The notes under the pieces are model-generated. The model searched no databases, was not told the DNA's origin, and saw only the letters and a program-made list of their open reading frames with translations. From positions 1 through 45,033 of the forward strand of contig JAEUHB010000344.1 of NCBI GenBank assembly GCA_016794665.1: DNA of 45,033 bases. Direction: 5' to 3'. Shown one piece after another: positions 33,293 to 40,742 of this stretch. Position 1 is the stretch's first letter. Every line of letters starts with the position of its first letter. The DNA is from Opitutaceae bacterium (GTDB lineage: Bacteria > Verrucomicrobiota > Verrucomicrobiia > Opitutales > Opitutaceae). The position numbers were made by a program, and so were the translations under genes.

Positions 33293-36127
33293 ATGAAATT
33301 CCCACTTCGATTTCGCTCCCCGCGCCACCGGGCCTTTGCCCTGATCACTGTGATGATGTTCGTGGGCGCAATGGCGATCCTCACCGTGAGCATCCTGCGC
33401 TACAGCGGCCAGGAACGCCGCCTGAATGAGCGCAACCGTCTCGTTTTTCGCGCGCGCAACATGACCGAGAACATCTCCATCTACGCCGCGGAACAGCTTA
33501 CCAACAAACTCTATCGCCTGCGCACCTATTCGAGCATGGCGTTCATGGGTGGCTCGAACGAAATCAGCCTGCCTCCGGCCAACGTCCTTACCACCAACTA
33601 CAGCACCACGACCGGAATGGAGGTCCGGGCCGGCATCACTTCGCAAACAAACCTCACCTACATCGATCCCACGCTCCCCGCCAACGCCAGCAACCCAAAC
33701 GCTGGCCTCAGCGTTGCCACGGCGACCATCCCCATCATCAGCAAGGCGACGATGAACCATCCGAGCATCGGAAACGTCACCGCTTACGCGCAGCACGATA
33801 TGGAAGTCGCACTCGTCCCGCTGTTCCAGTTCGCGATGTTCTACAACATGGACCTGGAGGTTAGCCCTGGCGGGGCGATGCTCATTAACGGCCCCGTCCA
33901 CACCAACGGCAACCTCATCACCCGCTGCCAAACCGGCACCACCGTCACTATCGAATACACCGACCGTGTAACCGCCGCCGGCGGGCTTTTCGCGAACACC
34001 GCCCACAAGGGTCCCTACTACAATGAAAACGGCACCGCCGATGTCGGCCCGGGCGGCACCGGTATTCTCTATTTTACCGCCCCCAACGGCACGAAGACGA
34101 ACCTCTACAACGGCGCAATCTGGCGCGACCACAAATACGGGACGAGCACGGAGACCGCGACCACTCTCGCCCAATTCAAGACTTTTGCTACGTCTACCTA
34201 CGGCGGAAATCTCCGCACGAGTGTCCACGGCGTCACCAAGCTAGCTCTCCCGAGCGTCTCCGCCTACTCGGAAACCAACCTCGCATCGACCGCCGACGAC
34301 GACAGAAACAATGGACGCGAGATTATCGCTCCACCCGCCACGACTGACTCCGGCGCGCTGCTCGGGACCAAATTTGCCCGCAACGCGGGCCTCTACATCG
34401 TGGTCAACCCCGATGACGAGCAACGGGTCGGCAAAATGCCAGACGGCACCAATGTCACCATGCGCGCCAAATCCTATCGCTGCTGGTTGAACCGCGTGAA
34501 CTCAGATGGCACCTACACGTTCTGGGAAGTCATCCTGCCCGGGCAACCCAGCTACGGACCCCTCAATGCCAATGTAAACAACTTGCCGAACCGCTACACG
34601 GACCTGACCGCGGTTGGGCACAATCAAGTTTTCCGCATCCCCCAACATACCTCCGATGCCGCCAACACGGGCTACACGAATACCGCGGCGCCCACGATGG
34701 CCAGTTTTCAGGACGCCTACTTCTACGATTTGCGCCGCGCGATCAACAACCGCGGCGGCGCTCCCTACGATCGCCCCACCTACAATTATACCCCGCGCCC
34801 TGTCGTGAAGCTCGACTTTGATCTGACTCGTTTCCGGATGATGGTAGAACGGACGATTTCCGGCACACCCGGCAGCTACATCGCCACCGACACGTCCGCC
34901 ACCATCTACTACCCCAGCCTGCCCACCACCACGACGCAGTGGAACGCATCCGTTTTCAATCCGTCCGCCGCTCAAGCCGCCCACGGCCTCGGTCTCGGCG
35001 CCTCATTCAACACCTTTCCGACTTCGACCACGTTGAACGCACAGGATCCGTTCCGCATGTATTTCGCCCCGGCTGATCCCGCCGACACACTCATAAGCAC
35101 CAACCCGGGCACCTTTGCCGTAGGCACCGCAAGCCTCGTAACCACGTCCGGCGCGTCGCCGTGGTTTGACGGCATCACGGTCTACGTTCACTCGGTCGAC
35201 GCCGAAACTCGCGCCATCACCTCAGGTGCGGCCAATCGAATCGATTCAGGCGTGCGGTTGTGGAACGGCCGTGGCCCCATCGCCTCGCTCGATGGCACCA
35301 CCTACCCCGGCCGCACCGGCTTCGCCTTCGCGTCGAACGACGTCGTCTACGTGGTCGGTCATTTCAACGCCGATGGCAGTATCAACGCCACCTCCACCGA
35401 TACTACCAATCCGGGAGGCTATAGCGCCCGCTATCCGGAAAACACGAGCGAGCGACTCTGCTCAATCATGGGTGACGCCATCACCGTGCTGTCTCAGCCC
35501 GTTTTCAATTCCAGCTATCGGCAAATAAACGGGTGGTCAGATTCCCTCAGTGCTCACCGAAAGGACACAGCGACTCAATACACCACAGCTTGGGCATCGA
35601 CCAACCCCAACGGCTCCACCAATCGCCGCGACGGCGTCAATACATCGTTCGCACCCGCCGCCATGCCGAACATGGGCAATACTGTGGCTGGAGGTGGCAC
35701 AGCCGTCACCGCCAAATTTAGCGTCGTCGCAACAGAAATTTCAGCGGCGATGGTAACCGGCATTGTGCCCACCAACCACAATGCGAGCGGCCTCACCGAT
35801 GGCCCACCGATCGGTGCCGCGAACAATCAACACAGCGGTGGCGCACACAACTTCCCCCGCCTGCTTGAGGCGTGGGCCGGCACGGGCCTCTACATCCGCG
35901 GCTCGATGGTCGCCATGTTTGAAAGCCGAGTGGCCATGGAACCGTGGACGCTCAGCCCCTACACCGCCGCGGGTCGCTTTTGGGGCCTGCACCAATCCTT
36001 CCGCAGTGCGAGTCATGACCTCCCTCTCGAGCCTGTTTTGCTGAACTGCCGCCGCCGGGTATTCAAGGAGATCACCGCCGCCGAATACTCCACGATGAAG
36101 ACCACCATCGAGGCACTGCCGCACTAA
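33293..36127 (+). CDS. giant PilX-like surface/pilus protein, cassette 3 gene 3
   Basis: A 944-residue protein with a PilX-like N-terminus: basic RFRSPRHR, then AFALITVMMFVGAMAILTVSIL (one membrane helix), then a NRLVFRARNMTENISIYAAEQL helix. The remaining 850 residues are exported, rich in Asn, Thr, Ser and Tyr, and have no domain I can name. A segment EVSPGGAMLINGPVHTNGNLIT (about 193-214) recalls the image-like beta-helix motifs of the cassette 1 and 2 proteins. It occupies the same third slot as the smaller PilX-like proteins but is about twice as long. PilY1-like tip adhesin function is possible by size and position, but no calcium-binding or VWA signature is visible. Confidence 0.7.
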   Translation: MKFPLRFRSPRHRAFALITVMMFVGAMAILTVSILRYSGQERRLNERNRLVFRARNMTENISIYAAEQLTNKLYRLRTYSSMAFMGGSNEISLPPANVLTTNYSTTTGMEVRAGITSQTNLTYIDPTLPANASNPNAGLSVATATIPIISKATMNHPSIGNVTAYAQHDMEVALVPLFQFAMFYNMDLEVSPGGAMLINGPVHTNGNLITRCQTGTTVTIEYTDRVTAAGGLFANTAHKGPYYNENGTADVGPGGTGILYFTAPNGTKTNLYNGAIWRDHKYGTSTETATTLAQFKTFATSTYGGNLRTSVHGVTKLALPSVSAYSETNLASTADDDRNNGREIIAPPATTDSGALLGTKFARNAGLYIVVNPDDEQRVGKMPDGTNVTMRAKSYRCWLNRVNSDGTYTFWEVILPGQPSYGPLNANVNNLPNRYTDLTAVGHNQVFRIPQHTSDAANTGYTNTAAPTMASFQDAYFYDLRRAINNRGGAPYDRPTYNYTPRPVVKLDFDLTRFRMMVERTISGTPGSYIATDTSATIYYPSLPTTTTQWNASVFNPSAAQAAHGLGLGASFNTFPTSTTLNAQDPFRMYFAPADPADTLISTNPGTFAVGTASLVTTSGASPWFDGITVYVHSVDAETRAITSGAANRIDSGVRLWNGRGPIASLDGTTYPGRTGFAFASNDVVYVVGHFNADGSINATSTDTTNPGGYSARYPENTSERLCSIMGDAITVLSQPVFNSSYRQINGWSDSLSAHRKDTATQYTTAWASTNPNGSTNRRDGVNTSFAPAAMPNMGNTVAGGGTAVTAKFSVVATEISAAMVTGIVPTNHNASGLTDGPPIGAANNQHSGGAHNFPRLLEAWAGTGLYIRGSMVAMFESRVAMEPWTLSPYTAAGRFWGLHQSFRSASHDLPLEPVLLNCRRRVFKEITAAEYSTMKTTIEALPH

Positions 36128-36180
36128 GTTTGGCGCCGTTGCGCACGGCGCGGCTTACCGCGGCCATGAAGCCACCAAAC
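36128..36180. repeat. nested hairpin between convergent genes
   Basis: An inner perfect 7-bp stem GCGCCGT (36133-36139) and ACGGCGC (36145-36151) with a 5-base loop, inside outer arms GTTTGG (36128-36133) and CCAAAC (36175-36180). It separates the giant pilus gene from the convergent DUF3500 gene and probably ends transcription, although no T tract follows. Confidence 0.45.
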
Positions 36181-36196
36181 TGCCTCTCACTCCGGC

Positions 36197-37408
36197 TCAG
36201 TGCCGCACCTGCGCGTGGTGCTGCCTGAGCAGGTCCTTGCCGTAATCGTTACCGTTGGGCGTGCGGATGACGACGTGGATGTGCTCTCGGTTAGGCGCGC
36301 TCGGGTCCTTTGCCAGGTGCCGCAGGTTGGCAGGACGCTGATGGTCGAACTCAATCAGGACGACCGGGCTGTGGATGCGGAAGTAGAAGACGCTGTCATC
36401 CGCGTCGCCGCCGATCCATGCGAAGTGCGTGCGGTCGAGATGCGCGCGGACCTCCGCCATTTTCACCCGCGCGTGTCCGTCATCCATGTTGCCGATGAAA
36501 AGTCCCGCGAGTTTCAGCAATTTCTCACGTTGCGCGGGTGTGAGGGCGGCGGCCGGCAGGCCAGCGTAGTCGAGGACCACGTTGTCTTTCCAAGCCTCCG
36601 TGAGGTTGTGGTTGCCCGACTTCGAAACTTCGAGCACCGCGCGTTTGCGCTGCGCCGGATCGAGCGCGCGCAGCATCGCGAGCCCGGCGGCCTGCTCCTC
36701 CTGCAGAATCGTCACGCCCTTGAATTTCCCAGCGTGCGCCGTCACCGGCTCCGAACCCACAAAGGTCGGCGACATCACCACCTGATCGCGCAGCACAAAG
36801 TAATTGATGATCAGGTGATGACCGTCGATCTGCCAGCCCCAGGGCTTGTCCGCCGACGGCTCCCCCATGATCGTGATGTGGTAGAGCCACTGGCCGTATT
36901 GGACCATATCGTTGTTGTTCAGCTCACCCAGCGTGTGGTTGAGCTTCATGATATCCTGCGAGAGCTGGAGACCCTTCGCGCTGAGCGAGGCGCGCATCAA
37001 GGCGAACGCCGCCGTGCGTTGCGCCTCGCTCATCTCGAGAAAGGACACGCCCTGCCGCACGTAGAAATGCTGGTTCATCCACTTGCGCCACTCGTCGTCG
37101 CCGACCGGATAGGTCGTGCGTTTCCGCTGCTCGTCGGTGAGCGCCTTCAGAAACGCCGTCGCCGCCACACGCACTGGCTCCGTCGTCACGCCGCTTGCCC
37201 GGATCGGAAACAGCCCGCTTTCGATCCCAGCCGTGGTCGCGATGCCGCGGAACGGCTCCGCGAGGCCCGCGGCTTCTGCCTGACGCGAGCGCTCCGCGGC
37301 GCTCGCGGGGGCACCTTGGCCCTTGGCCTTGGGTTGCTGGGCAGACGCGGCGAGCGGAGCGAAACCCGCGAGAATTATCAGGGCGGTGGAAACGTGTGCG
37401 GTGCGCAT
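36197..37408 (-). CDS. exported DUF3500 family protein
   Basis: A 403-residue protein of the DUF3500 family, function unknown. It has a signal peptide (ALIILAGFAPLAASA, cut near residue 23) and then the family body: FLKALTDEQRKRTTYPVGDDEWRKWMN, LGELNNNDMVQYGQWLYHITIMGEP, WGWQIDGHHLIINYFVLRDQVVMSPTFVGSEP and the closing FDHQRPANLRHLAKD with HIHVVIRTPNGNDYGKDLL. Conserved His and Trp clusters (GWQIDGHH, HIHVV) suggest a metal or ligand site, unproven. It is a single gene with the RNase P RNA gene upstream on the same strand. Confidence 0.88.
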   Translation of the reverse strand: MRTAHVSTALIILAGFAPLAASAQQPKAKGQGAPASAAERSRQAEAAGLAEPFRGIATTAGIESGLFPIRASGVTTEPVRVAATAFLKALTDEQRKRTTYPVGDDEWRKWMNQHFYVRQGVSFLEMSEAQRTAAFALMRASLSAKGLQLSQDIMKLNHTLGELNNNDMVQYGQWLYHITIMGEPSADKPWGWQIDGHHLIINYFVLRDQVVMSPTFVGSEPVTAHAGKFKGVTILQEEQAAGLAMLRALDPAQRKRAVLEVSKSGNHNLTEAWKDNVVLDYAGLPAAALTPAQREKLLKLAGLFIGNMDDGHARVKMAEVRAHLDRTHFAWIGGDADDSVFYFRIHSPVVLIEFDHQRPANLRHLAKDPSAPNREHIHVVIRTPNGNDYGKDLLRQHHAQVRH

Positions 37409-37436
37409 GGAGGGATGGGAGAGTTGGGGAAAATTT

Positions 37437-37830
37437 CTTAGCTTCGGGACCGGTAAGCCGGATTCTGTTCCTCCCGCTTTCGCAGGATTCGATCGTCATT
37501 TCTCTCCCGCCCACCTTGCGGCAGGCGAGACCTGCGTAGCTCCGCTTTCGCGGAGCGCAGCATGGTTGCGGCATACCCGTGGCTATTGGACGGGCCGCCC
37601 AGCCACCTATTTTGCCTTGCACCGGAAGGGGTTTATCGTGCCGCCGACGTCGCCGTCGGCGCGGTGGGCTCTTACCCCACCTTTTCACCCTGACCGCGCG
37701 GTTGCCCGCGCGGCGGTCTGTTTTCTGTGACACTGTCCGTCGACGCGCCTTGACGCGCGCCGCCTGCGCTCGCGGTGAAGCTGGCGCAGCATCCTGCCCT
37801 ATGGTGTCCGGACTTTCCTCTCCGAACTTT
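37437..37830 (-). ncRNA. rnpB: RNase P RNA, bacterial type A
   Basis: Catalytic RNA of RNase P, which matures tRNA 5' ends. On the minus strand the 5' conserved block GAGGAAAGTCCGGACACC is at about 37820-37803. The central CRII/CRIII block reads AGGGTGAAAAGGTGGGGTAAGAGCC around 37690-37668. The 3' block ACAGAATCCGGCTTACCGGT ends near 37451. The P4 pairing (AAGTCCGG with the 3' CCGGCTT) is intact. P1 can be closed by AAGTTCGG with CCGAAGCT, giving the ends used here to within a few bases. The length of about 394 nt is normal. No protein is encoded in this stretch. The DUF3500 gene begins about 29 bases after its 3' end. Confidence 0.93.
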
Positions 37831-37831
37831 C

Positions 37832-37859
37832 TAAAACGGGCGCGGGTTTAGCCCGCGCC
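37832..37859 (-). terminator. hairpin between small membrane-protein gene and rnpB
   Basis: Perfect 8-bp stem GGCGCGGG (37839-37846) and CCCGCGCC (37852-37859) with a 5-base loop; on the minus strand CGTTTTAG follows. It probably terminates the cre operon transcript, but it abuts the RNase P RNA 5' end by about 9 bases, leaving little room for a separate rnpB promoter unless that lies further upstream. Confidence 0.5.
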
Positions 37860-37942
37860 TTGGGATCAAAGAACTCGGAGCGACGATCTGGCCCCGAAGC
37901 TAAGGCGGCCACGCTGCGCCGGCCGCCGAGCTCACGCAAGCC

Positions 37943-38449
37943 TCACGTGGCCGCGACGCGCTGTCGCCGCCAGGCTCGGCGGACCGGCCAAAGCGCCAGC
38001 GCCAGCAACACCATCGTGGCGCTCACCAGCGCGCCTTGAACGAGGGTCGTGACGTAGGTCGCCACAAACGGAGAGCCAAACGCCCAAACCGGCGCGCTGG
38101 TCTTAATGGAGGTCCACTGCACCAAGTTTGTCGCAATCATTCCCAGCCACATGTCCGGGCCAAAAAACATCACCGGCGCCAGCGCTGCCCGGGTGTTGGC
38201 CGCGACTCGCAGCGCCCATCCGAAGTCGCCGGGCTCAACGCCTTCGCGATAAGACGGCAACGCCGTAATCCAAGCATATGCCGTCACGTAGGTGACAACG
38301 CCCAGCAACATCGCCAACACCTGAGAGGGATGCTTAACAAAGGCCATTGAGGCCCACCAGAAACTCGGCAGCGCGCACAGCGCCCCGCGCCACGCCCAGC
38401 GCACCAAGCTCGGATGCAGGTGCTCCCATTCCGGGACGACGTTACTCAT
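37943..38449 (-). CDS. small four-helix membrane protein of unknown function
   Basis: A 168-residue integral membrane protein not recognised as a named family. Four hydrophobic segments are visible: about residues 21-37 (GALCALPSFWWASMAFV), 44-65 (VLAMLLGVVTYVTAYAWITAL), 82-108 (NTRAALAPVMFFGPDMWLGMIATNLVQ) and 124-150 (PFVATYVTTLVQGALVSATMVLLALAL), with a basic C-terminus RRAWRRQR. The start at 38449 has GGAGG about five bases upstream. It overlaps the preceding 60-codon gene by 8 bases. Position directly after the cre genes suggests co-regulation by CreB. Yip1 family membership is conceivable but not shown. Confidence 0.7.
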   Translation of the reverse strand: MSNVVPEWEHLHPSLVRWAWRGALCALPSFWWASMAFVKHPSQVLAMLLGVVTYVTAYAWITALPSYREGVEPGDFGWALRVAANTRAALAPVMFFGPDMWLGMIATNLVQWTSIKTSAPVWAFGSPFVATYVTTLVQGALVSATMVLLALALWPVRRAWRRQRVAAT

Positions 38450-38624
38450 GGGGCCTCCGGATTCGGGCGCGCGCCACCCGTGTGTGCTTTCGCGGCGCCG
38501 GTGCGTCAGCGGCACCGGCTTCAATTGGCCACGCGAGTTCTCCTCGCTGAGCCGCGAGGCACGCCTCGAGCGGCAGCAGCCCTTGCAGTGCGCACCAGAG
38601 GCGAGGGAGCCGTTTGCGTTTCAT
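38442..38624 (-). CDS. 60-codon small protein between creD and the membrane-protein gene
   Basis: A 60-residue basic protein starting MKRKRLPRLWCALQGLLPLE and ending in an Arg-rich tail (HTRVARARIRRPHE). Support comes from position. Its ATG overlaps the creD stop as ATGA (38621-38624). GGAGGT sits six bases upstream, the best ribosome binding site in the neighbourhood. Its stop overlaps the next gene's start. No homologue is recognised and no membrane helix is clear, although LWCALQGLLPLEACLAA is weakly hydrophobic. It could be a leader peptide that couples translation across the 170 bases rather than a functional protein. Confidence 0.5.
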   Translation of the reverse strand: MKRKRLPRLWCALQGLLPLEACLAAQRGELAWPIEAGAADAPAPRKHTRVARARIRRPHE

Positions 38625-39301
38625 CGCGTCACCTCCGGCTGCGGGCCGTGCCAGTCGACGTTTCGCGTGACGAACATCACCGCGCCGAGCGCGGCAAAGA
38701 GCGCCGCCGTGCCCGCCAACAGCGCAAAATCCTCCATCCGCAGCACCACAAAGAGCACGCTGTGCACCGCCGCCAGCAGCCCGGCGATCGCGCCCGCGCG
38801 CACCCAGCTTCGCAGAATCGCCGCGCGGTAGCTCACGATGAGCGACGACGACGCCACCGCCGCGCCCGCATACGCCACGCCCGGCGCTGTCACTTCGCCG
38901 AGCGCCAGCAGCGCGAGGTAGAACAAACACAGCGCTGCGCCCACCAGCGCGTAGTGCGCGGCGTGCAGCCGCAGCCCGCCAAGAATCTCGAAAAGAAAGA
39001 AGGCGGTGAACACGAGCGCCAGCACGAGCACCGCGTATTTCAGCGCACGGCCCACCGTTCGGTAGGCTTCAAAAACCGGATGGTCCACCAACTCAGCCCT
39101 GGGCGAGGCATCGACAATGAAACGCGGAATCGCACGCTTGTGAGTCCTAGCCCGCTCTTCCTGCAGCCCGTTCACGAGATGCAGCGGCACGTGCAGCAGC
39201 AACACGAGCGCAGCGACAAAGAGCAGCTTGAGCGTGATCGCGTTGCGCCGGGCAAACGGCATGCGCGGTGGAATGACAGGTGGAGCGTCCATGTCCGCCA
39301 T
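38621..39301 (-). CDS. creD: CreD-family inner-membrane protein with shortened periplasmic domain
   Basis: A CreD homologue (cell envelope integrity / inner-membrane protein family), identified by the C-terminal membrane half: GRALKYAVLVLALVFTAFFLFEILGGLRLHAAHYALVGAALCLFYLALLALGE and MFVTRNVDWH, the strongest family signatures. TM1 is at about residues 24-43. CreD proteins are normally about 450 residues with a periplasmic domain of about 200 residues or more after TM1. Here only about 45 residues separate TM1 from the C-terminal helices, giving 226 residues in total with an intact frame. Its place directly after creB-creC confirms the family. The start is ATG at 39301; ATG at 39292 or 39262 are possible, the last giving the family-typical short tail before TM1. 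Four CreB-type boxes lie just upstream. Confidence 0.82.
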   Translation of the reverse strand: MADMDAPPVIPPRMPFARRNAITLKLLFVAALVLLLHVPLHLVNGLQEERARTHKRAIPRFIVDASPRAELVDHPVFEAYRTVGRALKYAVLVLALVFTAFFLFEILGGLRLHAAHYALVGAALCLFYLALLALGEVTAPGVAYAGAAVASSSLIVSYRAAILRSWVRAGAIAGLLAAVHSVLFVVLRMEDFALLAGTAALFAALGAVMFVTRNVDWHGPQPEVTR

Positions 39302-39315
39302 CCTGCCCGCGCCGC

Positions 39316-39353
39316 GTGAAGCCTGGATGAAGCGGCGATGAATTCGCGATGAA
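39316..39353 (-). promoter_or_regulatory. tandem CreB-binding boxes (TTCAY at 11-bp period)
   Basis: In the 54-base gap between creC and creD the minus strand carries TTCAT (39353-39349), TTCAT (39342-39338), TTCAT (39331-39327) and TTCAC (39320-39316). Each is separated by exactly six bases, an 11-bp period. The enterobacterial CreB-binding tag is TTCAC-N6-TTCAC, the same spacing. Four boxes give two overlapping or adjacent dimer sites. This predicts phospho-CreB control of creD and the genes after it. Confidence 0.75.
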
Positions 39354-39355
39354 CT

Positions 39356-40738
39356 CTATGCGAGCGGAAGCGCCAGCGTCGCACGGGCGCCCCCATCGGC
39401 GCGATTTTCGAGCGTCGCCTCACCGCTGTGCAGGAGCGCGACCTCGCGCACGATGCTCAAGCCCAGCCCGCTGCTTTTGCGACCCGTGTCGGGCCGAGGC
39501 AACGAGTAGAATCGGTCGAAGACCCGGCCCACCGCATACGCCGGCACCCCCGGCCCCGCGTCATCCACCCGGCAAATCGCTCGCCCCGCCTCGACCGCCA
39601 CCTCCACGTCCACGGTCCCGCCTGCCGGCGAAAACTCAATCGCGTTTTGGATCAAGTTGCCGACGGCATGACCGAGGTGCACGCGTTCTCCCCGCACCCG
39701 CGGCTTCGCGCCCGGGACGAGTGCAAGCGTGACCCCGCGCACCTCGGCGACTCCGCGCAGCGCCGCGACGGACTCCTCGGCCAACCCGCGCAAATCAATC
39801 TCCGCCTGCTCCGCCGGGCCGCGCCGGGCCTCGAGCGCCGCCAGCTCCAGCAACTGGTCGACGACACGCTGCACCCGCGCGGACTCTGCCCGGAGATTGG
39901 CGATGAAGCGGGCCCGTTCCTCGCGTGGCATCTCCTCGCCCAGCAACTCGGCCGCTCCGCGGATCGCAGAGAGCGGCGCCTTCAGCTCGTGCGCCAGCGC
40001 CTGCGTGTAGCGCTCCACATACGCCTTCCCCTCTAGCGCCACTCGCATCTCCTCAAAGGCTCGGGACAACGCCGCGATCTCTTTCGCGCGCGATGCGGGC
40101 GGCCGCGCCGCCTGACCGTCGCGCACCGTCTGCGCATAAGTGGTGAGTCGCTCCAGCGAGTGCGTGAGCTTCGAGGCAATCCACCACCCCGCGATGACCA
40201 GCACCAGCGCCACCGCGCCGGCACCGAGCGCCAGCCGGACGCGCGCGCGCCAGATCGCGTCCGCCACGGACACGAGCGGCCGCCCGACGCCGACATAACC
40301 GACCATCGCCTGCCCTCGTTTCACCGGTGCAAGCACGCGCAGCTCACCCTGCACGATGCTTGTGATCTCGGGCCCGGTCTCCTCCGCGGAGGCAGCCGCC
40401 GGCGCCGGTATGTCATAGTCCTTGCCCACATCGCGGCCCCCGTTGCCGTCATAAAGCACGCGCCCGCGAACATCGGTCACATAGACCCGCAGCGTGCCGC
40501 TGGTGCGCGCCAGCGCCGGCAGGTCGTCGCGCCACGCCGCCGCCAGATCGTCGCCGCTCGCTTTCGCCCCGCCCGATTCCAGCAGCGCGGCCAGCACCGT
40601 CGCCGTGTCGGCCAGGGTGCGGCGCATCGACTCGACATAGCGCAGGCGCACGTCCCGCAGGACAAACCCCATCAGCACAGCGAGGCCCAAGGCCGACGCC
40701 GCGACATAGACCGTGAAGATCGCGGTGCGAATTCTCAC
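39356..40738 (-). CDS. creC: sensor histidine kinase CreC
   Basis: A 460-residue membrane kinase of the CreC type. TM1 (about 5-27) and TM2 (about 165-188, ALGAGAVALVLVIAGWWIAS) flank a periplasmic sensor with VYVTDVRGRVLYDGNGGRDVGKDYD and AMVGYVGVGRP, both matching CreC. After a HAMP region comes ALEGKAYVERYTQALAHELKAPLSAIRGAAELL with phospho-acceptor H250. The ATPase domain has NLIQNAIEFSPAGG, DDAGPGVPAYAVGRVFDRFYSLPRPD and KSSGLGLSIVREVA; the RFYSLPR...KSSGLGL wording is close to enteric CreC. It starts with GTG at 40738, 4 bases after the creB stop; a frame extension to 40864 overlaps creB. It phosphorylates CreB in response to envelope or metabolic stress. Confidence 0.93.
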   Translation of the reverse strand: MRIRTAIFTVYVAASALGLAVLMGFVLRDVRLRYVESMRRTLADTATVLAALLESGGAKASGDDLAAAWRDDLPALARTSGTLRVYVTDVRGRVLYDGNGGRDVGKDYDIPAPAAASAEETGPEITSIVQGELRVLAPVKRGQAMVGYVGVGRPLVSVADAIWRARVRLALGAGAVALVLVIAGWWIASKLTHSLERLTTYAQTVRDGQAARPPASRAKEIAALSRAFEEMRVALEGKAYVERYTQALAHELKAPLSAIRGAAELLGEEMPREERARFIANLRAESARVQRVVDQLLELAALEARRGPAEQAEIDLRGLAEESVAALRGVAEVRGVTLALVPGAKPRVRGERVHLGHAVGNLIQNAIEFSPAGGTVDVEVAVEAGRAICRVDDAGPGVPAYAVGRVFDRFYSLPRPDTGRKSSGLGLSIVREVALLHSGEATLENRADGGARATLALPLA

Positions 40739-40742
40739 GGCC

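Noticed and set aside
36197..37441. Plus-strand frame of about 413 codons opposite the DUF3500 gene
   Set aside because: Antisense to a gene with a signal peptide and clear family motifs.
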